Shown: positions 1 through 8,089 of the stretch, one piece after another | Position numbering within the stretch: position 1 is the stretch's first letter | Layout: each line of letters begins with the position of its first letter | Source of the DNA: a virus | DNA: 40,165 bases | Virus record (IMG/VR): IMGVR_UViG_3300032677_000070 | Span: 1-40,165 of that record | Reading direction: 5' to 3' (one strand) | Translations under genes and position numbers: made by a program | The notes under the pieces: model-generated | Seen by the model: only the letters and a program-made list of their open reading frames with translations | Told to the model about the DNA's origin: nothing | The model's database searches: none

Positions 1-354
1 GTCATCATCGGCGGGTCATCCTTCGCCCAGGGGACGGACGATGCCAACCCGGGCGGAGGCCACTGCTACTACATCCAGACGGTGTCCGCCGGAGCCGGGC
101 AAAGCTATTCCACCAAGATCTGGCTAAGTAACGTCGGCAGCGGAGACACGGTGGCTGCCGCAATCAACCTCAACCAGACAGTGCTGAACTCCAGCGGAAC
201 CCCTGTGGGCGGGAACCAGGTATTCCCCCAGATCATCATCCCCCTGACCACCGGGGAGAGCCTGACCATCAACTGGGACGATGCGAACACGCAGTATCGC
301 TGGGACACAACCCAGGTGCAGTGGGCGTGGGCCATCAGCGTCGGAGCGCTCTAA
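1..354 (+). CDS. Hypothetical phage protein, 5' end missing
   Basis: The frame is open from base 1 to a TAA at 352-354, so this is the last 117 residues of a longer gene. A GTG at 82 is in frame, but coding continues upstream and it need not be the start. The visible part is rich in Thr, Asn, Gly and Ile in alternating hydrophobic/polar strands with almost no charge. That fits a beta-sandwich structural or receptor-binding protein, but I recognise no family. The gene is convergent with the minus-strand operon: its TAA overlaps the TAG of the neighbouring gene by two bases (351-354 in total). Confidence 0.6.
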   Translation, partial: VIIGGSSFAQGTDDANPGGGHCYYIQTVSAGAGQSYSTKIWLSNVGSGDTVAAAINLNQTVLNSSGTPVGGNQVFPQIIIPLTTGESLTINWDDANTQYRWDTTQVQWAWAISVGAL

Positions 355-1175
355 AACGAGCCAAGCATCTCGCGCAGGTCGGCCTCCAGGGCCCGCTCGA
401 TCTCCGGGCGGGCCCTGACCCATGAAACCTCGAGCGCGGTCTGCAGGGGGGCCATGGCGGCCGTGGCGGGGCGCATCCAGGAGCCGGGGGCCGACTTCTC
501 AGACATCACCCGGAAGGTGAGATAGGTCGTCTGCCCGTTCTTGCCCATGCGGACCATGCCGGCGAACCGCTTGGCCTCCGCCATGGAGAACCCGGCCGCG
601 GCAAGGGCCTTCTTGGACCCGAGCCGGTCCTGCCATTGGTAGGTGAACTTCGGGACGGTCCAGCCGGTGGCGGACTGGCGGGTGGTCGGGGAGCCCAGGG
701 CCCGGGAGTGGGCCATCGTCTTGGCTAGGGCGTAGACAGCCCGAGGCATGGCCTTCAGGCGCACGGTGTTCTCCACCCCATGCCGGAAGGGGATGATCAA
801 GTAGCGATGACCGTCCTTGGCCTGTCGGGCCTTCGGGGCGGTCGCCAGGTTCTTCTTCATGTCGTATTCGGGGGCGCCCTCCTCGATGGCCTTGGCGTAG
901 GGGGCCGCATTCCCGATGGCCCACGTGAGAAGGCCCCGCTTGTCCCGATAGGCGGCCTTCGCCAGAATCCCGGTCGGACGCTTTATGGCCCCCTTCCCTG
1001 GGATGGGCTGGCCCTGCAGGTAGCTGACATAGGTCGCGTGGGCATCCTCGACATAGCCCTCGAGGGCATCGCGGGTGTTCTGCCAGACCCCAAGGCCCAT
1101 GACCACGGCCTCGAGTTCGGCCCGGACGGAGTCGAGATTCAACCAGGCGATCGAGAGGGAGAAGTCACCGGCCAC
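351..1175 (-). CDS. Tail or virion-morphogenesis protein (HK97 gp10-like?)
   Basis: A protein of 274 aa starting at GTG 1175, three bases after the stop of the spike gene, with a GGGTGA-like ribosome site. It is basic and mixed alpha/beta. The segment with LLTWAIGNAAPYAKAIEEG followed by a C-terminal SWMRPATAA resembles tail-completion or minor tail proteins of the HK97 gp10 / Mu gpG type, where a short GxxPYA..vE.G motif and a conserved Arg-Pro near the end recur. It would act in capping or joining the tail during assembly. It is the last gene of the minus-strand structural operon. Family assignment rests on motif memory only; a baseplate accessory protein is the alternative. Confidence 0.5.
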   Translation of the reverse strand: MAGDFSLSIAWLNLDSVRAELEAVVMGLGVWQNTRDALEGYVEDAHATYVSYLQGQPIPGKGAIKRPTGILAKAAYRDKRGLLTWAIGNAAPYAKAIEEGAPEYDMKKNLATAPKARQAKDGHRYLIIPFRHGVENTVRLKAMPRAVYALAKTMAHSRALGSPTTRQSATGWTVPKFTYQWQDRLGSKKALAAAGFSMAEAKRFAGMVRMGKNGQTTYLTFRVMSEKSAPGSWMRPATAAMAPLQTALEVSWVRARPEIERALEADLREMLGSF

Positions 1176-1178
1176 AGA

Positions 1179-1985
1179 TCACCCATTTGGGCCAAGGAAG
1201 GTGGATGGGGAGAGCCCTGAGTCGGGGGGAGCCTCGTCTGGGATGGCGGTCTTGCCGCTGATCGTGCCCCCGCTGTGAATGTGGTTCTTGGCCCAGGTCC
1301 AGAAGTCCTCCATGCAGAACCTATTCGCACCATCCTGGAAGGTCTGAGAGGCGAAGCCATGGAGGGCCAGGTGCCCATCCGGATCCACCTCGACCGAGCC
1401 GCCCGATGGGTGGGCCACCGTGAGCGTGCCATCCGGGGCCATGGTGAGGATGCCGGCGTGGCTGTGGGCCACCTCCAGGGTGCCGTCGGGGTGCAGGCGC
1501 AGAGAACCTGCGGTGGGATGGTCCAGGGCCACCCAGGGGGCCGGCGTGACGGTCACAGGGGGCACGTTGGAACCGTGGGGCTGGTCCAGGGGGCCACCCT
1601 CCCCATCCCCGCCTTGCTCCACGACACGAAGGCAGAGGCCCGAAGGGTGGTCCAACTGCATATCGCCATTCCTATGCAGGTGCCTATGCACTGCCGACTC
1701 GTGCCGGAAGGAGTCCAGGAAGGGCTCCGCCTCTACCTGGTTCGCGTCCTGCCAGTGGATGGAGCCCAACCAGACGGACAAGTTCTCGTCCACCTCGACC
1801 ACGAGGCCCAGTTCCCCCTCCTGGGGGAGACTGATGGACGCGCCACCCGAGGCGTGGGCCCTGGAAGCCAGCACCCGGACGAACCGCTGGCCAGTGGAGG
1901 GGAAATAGACCCCATCACGGAACGCCACCATCACGCCATGGCGGTCCCAGAGCACCTTCGTGACCACAGCCGGAGAGATCATCAT
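1179..1985 (-). CDS. Baseplate spike / puncturing protein (gp45- or gpV-like)
   Basis: 268 aa. The start is ATG 1985, just after the upstream stop (1988) and a GGGGGAC site; a longer in-frame extension to 2243 is an out-of-frame shadow of the hub gene. The N-terminal half looks like an OB-fold spike domain (GQFVRVLASR, LPQEGELGLVVEVDEN). The C-terminal half carries at least three tandem 15-17-residue beta units of the form G.l.l.pDGTl.vah, the hallmark of a trimeric beta-helix needle. It ends with an HIHSGG motif resembling the HxH metal site of spike tips. It would sit at the centre of the contractile baseplate and pierce the outer membrane. The next gene starts 3 bases on. Confidence 0.75.
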   Translation of the reverse strand: MMISPAVVTKVLWDRHGVMVAFRDGVYFPSTGQRFVRVLASRAHASGGASISLPQEGELGLVVEVDENLSVWLGSIHWQDANQVEAEPFLDSFRHESAVHRHLHRNGDMQLDHPSGLCLRVVEQGGDGEGGPLDQPHGSNVPPVTVTPAPWVALDHPTAGSLRLHPDGTLEVAHSHAGILTMAPDGTLTVAHPSGGSVEVDPDGHLALHGFASQTFQDGANRFCMEDFWTWAKNHIHSGGTISGKTAIPDEAPPDSGLSPSTFLGPNG

Positions 1986-1987
1986 CG

Positions 1988-4060
1988 TCAGTCCCCCGTC
2001 TGGGCCACGGTATGGGCGTGGGGCCCGCTTACCCAACCGGGGTGCCCGGAGGGATAGATGGCGTAGTGAATCCATTGCTTCCCGGTCGCGGGGTCCGTCT
2101 CGAAAACCATCTGCTTGTAGACCAGCGAGTCCGTGGCCCCCAGCAACTGGATCCAGGCCGTGGCCAGAGCGCCGGAGCCCGCGGGCATCTGGAAGTCGAA
2201 CGCGAGGCCCAGCGTGTGGTCGCTGTTGGTGGCGCCCTTCCATTTGGCGTTCAAGGCCGGGCTCCGGTAGACCGAGGTCAAGGTGATGGGCCCGACGATG
2301 GCCTCCACCGGCTTGATCCCGTTCAGCACCAGGGAGGCGAGGTTCACCTTGACGGCGTCCGAGGGGTTCTTGTCCTGCAGCTCGGGGTTGGAGGTCACAA
2401 AGAGGTCGTAGGGCTGCCCAGAGGCCGGGCTGACGCCGCCCACAGGCTTGACCGCGCCCGGCTGGGAATGGACTGGGTCCATGTGGAGACGGAAGGGGGT
2501 CGCAACCTCCGGCGCCGTGGTGTAGAGCACCTTCTCCAGCTTCACCAGATCCCGCACGGCCGAAGGATAGCCATCCGCGGTGACGCCCTCGAGCGCCCGG
2601 GTGGTGCCCACGGAGGTCTCGGCATGCAGGCCCTTCTCGGAGGCCGTGAGGGTGTGGGAGACGGAAATCACATACCCAGTCGTCGGGGAGGACTGGCTCT
2701 CGGAGTGGTCCTCGAGGACCATGCCAGGATGAATGCCGGGCCAGAGAGGGTAGGAACGGGACTGGTCGAGCAGGAACGGGAGCGGGGCCTCCTGCCAGCC
2801 CACCCGGTCGAGCACCTGGGGGAGAATCTTTTGGATGTAGTCCGCCTCGGTCTGGATGTATTGCCCGATGCTCACCTGCCGGGAGGAGAACCCATAGCGG
2901 GCCACCAGGTTCCGGTCCACCAGGAAGCCCAGGAACACCTTGTCGGCCGTCAGGCCGTTGGGGCTCCCGTCGCTGGCCCCCGCGAAACTGAGCAAGAAGG
3001 AATTGGGGCGCACGGCGTCGTTCCAGGAGGTCGTCACGCTCAAGGCCGCCGGGAAGCCGTCCGGGGTGCCGGCCACAGCCACATCTAGCGTGCGCCAGAG
3101 AGAGTCATCATCGACCTTCGGAGAGATATCGGCGTTCACATCCTTGGCCGCCGGGCCGGGCCAGGGCCGAGGCCGGAACACCACCGTAGGGATCTCCTGG
3201 TAGTCCGAGGAATTGGGATCCTGGGCGTAGGTGATGAAGAACTCGTGGACGTCGGGCTCCACGAGGCCCATGAACAGACCCCAGATGGCCCCGCGCTGCT
3301 GCAGATACCAGTCTCCGGTGGCCAGCACCACCAGGTTGAAGGCCGTCTGCCAGTCGCGGGCCGCCACCGCCTCGTCGGGGACGTTCTTGGCGGTCTGATA
3401 GGTCGAACCGAAGCCCGCAAGCTGCCCGCGGACCCCGAACTCGAGGAACTGGTTGACCGAGCCCGTCACGAACACATCGAGCAGATCCGAGACGGGCATG
3501 TTGGCCTTCATGCTCGTCAGCTGCTGATAGAAGGACCAGCCCTTGCCGTAGGGGCTGTTCTTGGAATTCAGGGCCTGGATGATGGACTGCCAATCCAGCC
3601 ACTGCTCCGAGAAGGTCTTCTGGAGGCCCTGGGCTGATACGTCCATGCGCCAGCGGTAACTCCCGGCGTCCCCCTGCCGGGTCCACTGGATATTGGCCAG
3701 GTGGCCGTCGAAGGCACAGCGCCAGTGCATGGTCTCGGAGTCGAACAATTCCACCCGGAGAAGGTCATGGGGGCGGATCTTGTGGCGCAGGGCGTCCCCG
3801 ATGGGCCCCAGCAGCAGACTCAAAGAGGCGCCATGGCCCTGGAAGGTCTCCTGGGTCCGAAGGGACACGAGCCCGAGCGTGCCGGAGGTAAAGGTCGGCT
3901 GGGCCTCGTCCGGAAAGTAGGGGGAGGCCCAGGGAACCCCGCCCAGGTAGATGCCCGAAACCCCAGCCATGGGATCGATGACCACAGCGTAGGCCCGGGC
4001 TGCGTCCTCGGTGCGCTCGAGCACCGAAAGCGTGAGGCGGAAAAGAGGGCGGTAGATCAC
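1988..4060 (-). CDS. Tail hub protein fused to a C-terminal M15-type peptidoglycan peptidase
   Basis: 690 aa from GTG 4060, which overlaps the TGA of the baseplate J gene as GTGA. GTG 4072 is an alternative that overlaps by 16 bases. The first 590 residues look like a baseplate hub (gp44/gpD-like position just before the spike). The last 100 residues match the M15 / D-Ala-D-Ala carboxypeptidase fold: an SVYRSPALN start, SDHTLGLAFD with probable zinc ligands His615 and Asp622, and a terminal WIHYAI with His665. The enzyme would cut peptidoglycan cross-bridges during entry, so the hub carries its own lytic domain. Endopeptidase versus carboxypeptidase activity cannot be told apart here. Confidence 0.75.
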   Translation of the reverse strand: MIYRPLFRLTLSVLERTEDAARAYAVVIDPMAGVSGIYLGGVPWASPYFPDEAQPTFTSGTLGLVSLRTQETFQGHGASLSLLLGPIGDALRHKIRPHDLLRVELFDSETMHWRCAFDGHLANIQWTRQGDAGSYRWRMDVSAQGLQKTFSEQWLDWQSIIQALNSKNSPYGKGWSFYQQLTSMKANMPVSDLLDVFVTGSVNQFLEFGVRGQLAGFGSTYQTAKNVPDEAVAARDWQTAFNLVVLATGDWYLQQRGAIWGLFMGLVEPDVHEFFITYAQDPNSSDYQEIPTVVFRPRPWPGPAAKDVNADISPKVDDDSLWRTLDVAVAGTPDGFPAALSVTTSWNDAVRPNSFLLSFAGASDGSPNGLTADKVFLGFLVDRNLVARYGFSSRQVSIGQYIQTEADYIQKILPQVLDRVGWQEAPLPFLLDQSRSYPLWPGIHPGMVLEDHSESQSSPTTGYVISVSHTLTASEKGLHAETSVGTTRALEGVTADGYPSAVRDLVKLEKVLYTTAPEVATPFRLHMDPVHSQPGAVKPVGGVSPASGQPYDLFVTSNPELQDKNPSDAVKVNLASLVLNGIKPVEAIVGPITLTSVYRSPALNAKWKGATNSDHTLGLAFDFQMPAGSGALATAWIQLLGATDSLVYKQMVFETDPATGKQWIHYAIYPSGHPGWVSGPHAHTVAQTGD

Positions 4061-5316
4061 GCCTGGATCCACTGCGGATAGGTGATGGACACGCCACCGT
4101 CCACAGCAGAGCCCGTGAACACGACGGCCCGGGAGGTTGCCCCGGCGTAGGCATCGCCATCGACAAGAGGAGTGACGTCTGCGGCGAAGATGGGGTCCAC
4201 CACATTTGGGGCCGCATCGGAAGCAAGCCAGATGGTGGGGACGACCTTCAGGATGTCGGGATCGGCCGCAGCCAGCGCCACCAGGAGGTTGGCGTAGGAG
4301 ACGGCGTCGGTGACCTGGAGGGTGGCGAAGTAGGCAGCCAGCGCAGCATTCAGCGCCGTCTGGATATCACTCCACCGGCTGGCCCCCGTCGGGGAGAGGG
4401 TGACCGAAGCGCGGACCTTCACGGACACATAAGTCACAGGAATGATCACCACCCGGATGCCGGCCGCCTTCCATCCGGGAATCTTCCGGCCCGTCCCATC
4501 GATGTAGCCGAATATTGCATTGTTCAAGGCCGACAGGGTGCCCGCGGGAAGCGTGGTCACCTGGCTCCCAATGTCGACAACCAACCAGACCAGGCCGGCG
4601 AAGGGGGTGCCCGCCGGAGGGGAAGCCATGGCGAAGGGCTCTACCACCTTGACGCTGCTCACCACGCCGGTGCTCATGGCTGCGAACTCGAGGGCATCGG
4701 CGGTCCCGCGCTGCAAGGTGGAGATGAACCCCTGAAAGCGATTCATGCGGGCGTCCGGCGTCTCGGCGTCAGAACCACCCGTGAGGGGGCTGGGATTCTG
4801 GACGGCATCCACACCGAGGATAGGGATGCCCACCTGATTGATGACCCCGGCCGCCACGTTCCCCGCAACCCCCGGGACCGTGGCCACGACGGGAACCGAG
4901 GCTGAGGCGAGGGTTCCCACGAGAATGGACCCGTCCGCGGTGGTCAGATACTGCGAACCATCCGATCCAATGAGTTTGGTCCCAGCCGGGATGGAAACCG
5001 CCAGGGTGGTGGGGGCCGTGACGCACTGGAATACCACCCCACCCGTGGCCGCCTGGGCCGGGAGGAGGGAGAACCCGAAGGCCGTGAAGGCGGACTCGGA
5101 CACGGCCCACTTGATGGCAGAAGCTGTCCGGACGTCGTATTCCTCGAGCACGAGCCCCACAGCCTCCAGGTGCCCGCGCTCCAGGGAGCCGATGGTGAGG
5201 TCCGTCGGGAGGGACGGCAGGACGCCGTCAGAGGTGTCCGGGTTGGCCTGGAGCCAGGAGATCATGTCTAGGGTGGTCTGGTCCCACCGCCTGATCTGAA
5301 AGCCGCTGCTAGACAT
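4057..5316 (-). CDS. Baseplate J-like protein (Mu gp47 family)
   Basis: 419 aa from ATG 5316, with GGAGG six bases upstream; the start lies eight bases inside the end of the preceding gene. Typical baseplate J features are visible in order. A helical N-terminus is followed by a PAGT..IGSDGSQYLTTAD beta region, then GVAGNVAAGVINQ, then a GGSDAETPDARMNRF segment. The last is the conserved GG.daE.dd..R.R motif of the family, and a C-terminal domain completes the protein. In contractile phages this protein forms the wedge subunit that links the hub to the sheath and fibres. Position between a gp25-like gene and the hub supports the call. Confidence 0.85.
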   Translation of the reverse strand: MSSSGFQIRRWDQTTLDMISWLQANPDTSDGVLPSLPTDLTIGSLERGHLEAVGLVLEEYDVRTASAIKWAVSESAFTAFGFSLLPAQAATGGVVFQCVTAPTTLAVSIPAGTKLIGSDGSQYLTTADGSILVGTLASASVPVVATVPGVAGNVAAGVINQVGIPILGVDAVQNPSPLTGGSDAETPDARMNRFQGFISTLQRGTADALEFAAMSTGVVSSVKVVEPFAMASPPAGTPFAGLVWLVVDIGSQVTTLPAGTLSALNNAIFGYIDGTGRKIPGWKAAGIRVVIIPVTYVSVKVRASVTLSPTGASRWSDIQTALNAALAAYFATLQVTDAVSYANLLVALAAADPDILKVVPTIWLASDAAPNVVDPIFAADVTPLVDGDAYAGATSRAVVFTGSAVDGGVSITYPQWIQA

Positions 5317-6840
5317 TCCACGCCTCCATCTTGGACACCGCGCCGGCCAGGTCGAGAGGACCCAGAACGGTGGAGAGATTGGCCGAAATGGCCACCACAT
5401 CGTCGGTCACGTTCACCGAGAGGGAATTGACGGCCGTCACCCGGGGGTCGGCCTGGAGGGTCAACCCAACCTCGTCACGGAGCGCCAACACCGAGGCCAG
5501 GTCGAGGGGGCCACCGAGGTAGGTGAAGATCCGGGAACCGTAGTCCGGATGATGAGGGAGATACCCAAGGGGGCACTGGATTCGGCGAAGCAGGGCGTTC
5601 TGTAGGTTCCTGACCCCACCCACCAGCACCCCAGGGACACCCGCGGGATCCAGGTCGGTGCCAATCAAATCGGGGGGAGCCACCCCTGGGACGGCAGGGC
5701 TTACCGGGAGAGCATCGCCCACGTGTAGCACCGTCCCCGGGAAAGGGAGGGTGGGAGGGGTGCTGGCCACAGGCGAGGCCGAGGTATCCACGAAGGGATA
5801 GCGAAGGCCGTTCTGGTCGGCCAGAGCGGGCCAATTCGCCAGAGAGGACGACTGGGAGGCCACCTGCTGGATCGTGCCGTTGGAAGGGATCGTAGGGGCC
5901 AGAGCGGGCGAAGGAGCGGCCGAGGCGCCGATGGTTGTGCCCCAGGTCTTGATCTGGCCCAGCAGCAGGACGGTGTCCACCACCGCGGCCCGGTAGCCAG
6001 CCTGCGCGTCCGACCTGAAGGTGGCAGGCTGCGTGGCCGCCAAGATCCCCCGCGCCGCCTGAACAGCACGACTGATGGTGTCCGACACCCCGGTGATCTC
6101 GCCCACGAGGTTGGCACGAAGGGTGGTGATCGAGGATTCCAGGGTGGCAAGGCCGTTCGCCAGATCCTTCGCAAAGCCGGTCACATCGTGATAGGCGCCA
6201 AGGACAGCTTTGAGGGCCTTCAGATTGTCGACCGCGGCCCCCGGCTTCGGAGGCGCAGGGACCGTGTCCTTGGGCTTGGGAGGTATGTTTTCAAGACACC
6301 AGAACGAGAAATTGTAGGACCACTCATTGGGGCGACCAGCGGAGCGCTCCTCGCTGGGAAGTTCCGTGGGCATGATCCACCAGGACCACAGGCGCCACTC
6401 GGACCACACCCCATTCCGAATGGAGAAGTTGAGCCGGAGAGGATCCAGCCCCTGGAGGCCACGCTGCTTGTTGAGGCCGGCCCAGTCCAGGAAGAACTTG
6501 CGGACGGCCTGCAGGTTCCCCGGATCGTGCACCGGGCGAGGCCGAGCCCGCCCTCCACGACGACGGGATTCCCCTGAAGGTCCATCGTCACATCGGCACG
6601 GAGGGGCTGAGTGAAGGAGATGCTGTTCGGCGCCAGCCGGAATACCACGGAGGGCTTGATCCCGCTTAGGACAGCCTTCTTCGCCGGAGCGGTCCCTTCC
6701 CACACCTCGATCATGTAGGTGGGAGGCGTTGGAAGGCGGTTGGTGCCCCCACTCCGCTTCAAAGCTGAACCCACCGCCGAAGTGGTGATGGAATTCGAAA
6801 GGCTCTGGACCCCGGAAGCTGCTCCGTCGAACAAACCCAT
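5309..6840 (-). pseudogene. LysM-type tail protein fused to a gp25-like baseplate wedge domain, interrupted by a -1 frameshift
   Basis: Two reading frames make one product. Frame one starts at ATG 6840 after a GAGGGGGG site (10 bases from the upstream stop) and gives a beta-rich N-terminus (PPTYMIEVWEG, VTMDLQGNPVVVEGG). This is the style of LysM-like tail proteins that bind the tube. At about 6517-6522, in CCGGGGAACC, the sensible protein continues in the -1 frame (NLQAVRKFFLDWAG) to 5309. The C-terminal 110 residues match gp25-like wedge proteins (LPHHPDYGSRIFTYLGGP, then NVTDDVVAISANL). Each frame beyond the junction turns into basic, Pro/Ser-rich nonsense. One extra base near the site would restore it, so a sequencing indel or a real disruption are both possible. 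An intact gene is about 510 aa. Confidence 0.7.
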
Positions 6841-6850
6841 GGAGCCCCCC

Positions 6851-7621
6851 TCAGAGATAGATCACGCTGGGACCTTCCCAGACGTCCAGGATCCGGTTGA
6901 GGAGGGTCTCGGCCTCCTTGCCCAGCCGGTCCTCCATGTCCTTGAACACATAGGCAGAGCCACGAGACTGAGACAGGCCATCGGCGCTCTCCGTCGTCAG
7001 CTGCGCCGGATTGATCCACAGCGACATCGTCGGCATGAGTTGAAGCATCGCCCGGAGGGCCACCAGGCGCTTGATCTGGGGCCACTGAAGCATGGCCGTT
7101 TCGTCCAGGCCGGCATGGTATTCGATCTGGGCCGTGGCAGGCAGTCGCCAACTCAGCATGCCGATCCCCTGGGCCAGGGCGTATGGAGCGGTTCCCGCGG
7201 CAGGGGCGACCAGGATCTCGTTCGTCTGCCGGTCCACCCGGAGCCAGTCCGTGGGAATGGGGAACTGGCCCACCAACGACCCCGGGATGTTCAGCACGAT
7301 GCTGACGACATCCACGATGGGCCGCACCCGCGTGCGGAGGCGGGGATACCCATCACCAGGGATGCACCCGGGCCACTGCATGGGATATTCGTATTCGGAC
7401 CCGGCCGGGAGCGCAACGGGAGCCGAGGCCGACTGCATCGGGAGGAAGTGAGTCACACCGAAGCGCGTCCCCAGTTCCTTCCCGACCATGCTCTCGGCGT
7501 AGGCGATGGCGTCGGCCATTTCGATATCGAGGGAGGGGTCGGCAAGCGCGGGATAGGCGGACTGGAGGCCCATAAGGAACCCCCCCCGCAGGCTCTGTGC
7601 AGTAACACCAGACCCGGCCAT
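6851..7621 (-). CDS. Head-completion / connector-like phage protein
   Basis: 256 aa from ATG 7621, 15 bases after the previous stop; ATG 7573 is an alternative start. It is mixed alpha/beta with a helical beginning (SLDIEMADAIAYAESMVGKELG) and a middle beta domain (PRLRTRVRPIVDVVSIVL). A long helical end (PQIKRLVALRAMLQLMP, then KDMEDRLGKEAETLLNRIL) closes it. The position directly after the capsid and Ala-rich genes and before the tail genes suggests a head-tail adaptor or completion protein, but I cannot name the family with confidence. Confidence 0.5.
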   Translation of the reverse strand: MAGSGVTAQSLRGGFLMGLQSAYPALADPSLDIEMADAIAYAESMVGKELGTRFGVTHFLPMQSASAPVALPAGSEYEYPMQWPGCIPGDGYPRLRTRVRPIVDVVSIVLNIPGSLVGQFPIPTDWLRVDRQTNEILVAPAAGTAPYALAQGIGMLSWRLPATAQIEYHAGLDETAMLQWPQIKRLVALRAMLQLMPTMSLWINPAQLTTESADGLSQSRGSAYVFKDMEDRLGKEAETLLNRILDVWEGPSVIYL

Positions 7622-7636
7622 GCCGACCCCCCCTGA

Positions 7637-8023
7637 TTACTTCGACTTCTTGGCGTCCGCGACCGTCTGGGCGGCAGCGGCAGCAGCTTCGGCGGCCTCG
7701 GCATCAGCCTTGGCCTTGTCAGCGGCAGCAGCTTCATCCGCGGCAGCCTGTTCGGCGACCTTGGCAGCGGCAGCAGCCTCGTCGGCGGCGGCCTGGGCGG
7801 CGGCGGCCTCAGCGGCAGCAGCTTCCGGGTCGGTGGAGACAGGGAAAGGCAGACCACCGCCGTAGCGGGAGTAGGCCGGATTCCTGGTCAGGTCGGCAAC
7901 CTGCTCCTCGGAGCCCTCGCTGACCCAGATGTCGTCCTCGCCGAGCGGAATGAACACGAGCCCGTCAATGACCGGGGGCGTACAGGGTTTGCCCTTGTGG
8001 GCCACGATGACCATGTCGGCCAT
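7637..8023 (-). CDS. Small phage protein with an alanine-rich coiled-coil tail
   Basis: 128 aa from ATG 8023 with GGAGG five bases upstream. The first 60 residues form a small beta domain. The remainder (about 67-128) is almost only Ala, Glu, Asp and Lys in 3-4 spacing (AAAAEAAAAQAAADEAAAAA-like), i.e. a long single helix or coiled coil ending in KKSK. It lies between the capsid gene and the connector-like gene, the place of head decoration or head-completion proteins. No family recognised. A strong hairpin (8040-8076) separates it from the capsid gene. Confidence 0.6.
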   Translation of the reverse strand: MADMVIVAHKGKPCTPPVIDGLVFIPLGEDDIWVSEGSEEQVADLTRNPAYSRYGGGLPFPVSTDPEAAAAEAAAAQAAADEAAAAAKVAEQAAADEAAAADKAKADAEAAEAAAAAAQTVADAKKSK

Positions 8024-8039
8024 AGAACCTCCATCGAGA

Positions 8040-8076
8040 AATGGCCAGGCAGCCCCAGGGGAACCGCCTGGCCATT
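8040..8076 (-). terminator. Strong hairpin between the capsid gene and downstream genes
   Basis: An 11-bp perfect inverted repeat, AATGGCCAGGC (8040-8050) and GCCTGGCCATT (8066-8076), has a 15-base loop that itself contains CCCC-A-GGGG. On the minus strand it lies 14 bases after the capsid stop and is followed by only a short, broken T run (TTTCTC). It could be a leaky terminator that keeps capsid transcripts more abundant than downstream ones, or an mRNA-stabilising stem. Confidence 0.6.
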
Positions 8077-8089
8077 AGGTTTAGAACCC

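Noticed and set aside
6511-6528. Programmed -1 frameshift signal
   Set aside because: In the zero frame the bases are C CGG GGA ACC, which is not an X XXY YYZ heptamer, and tail-chaperone context is lacking.
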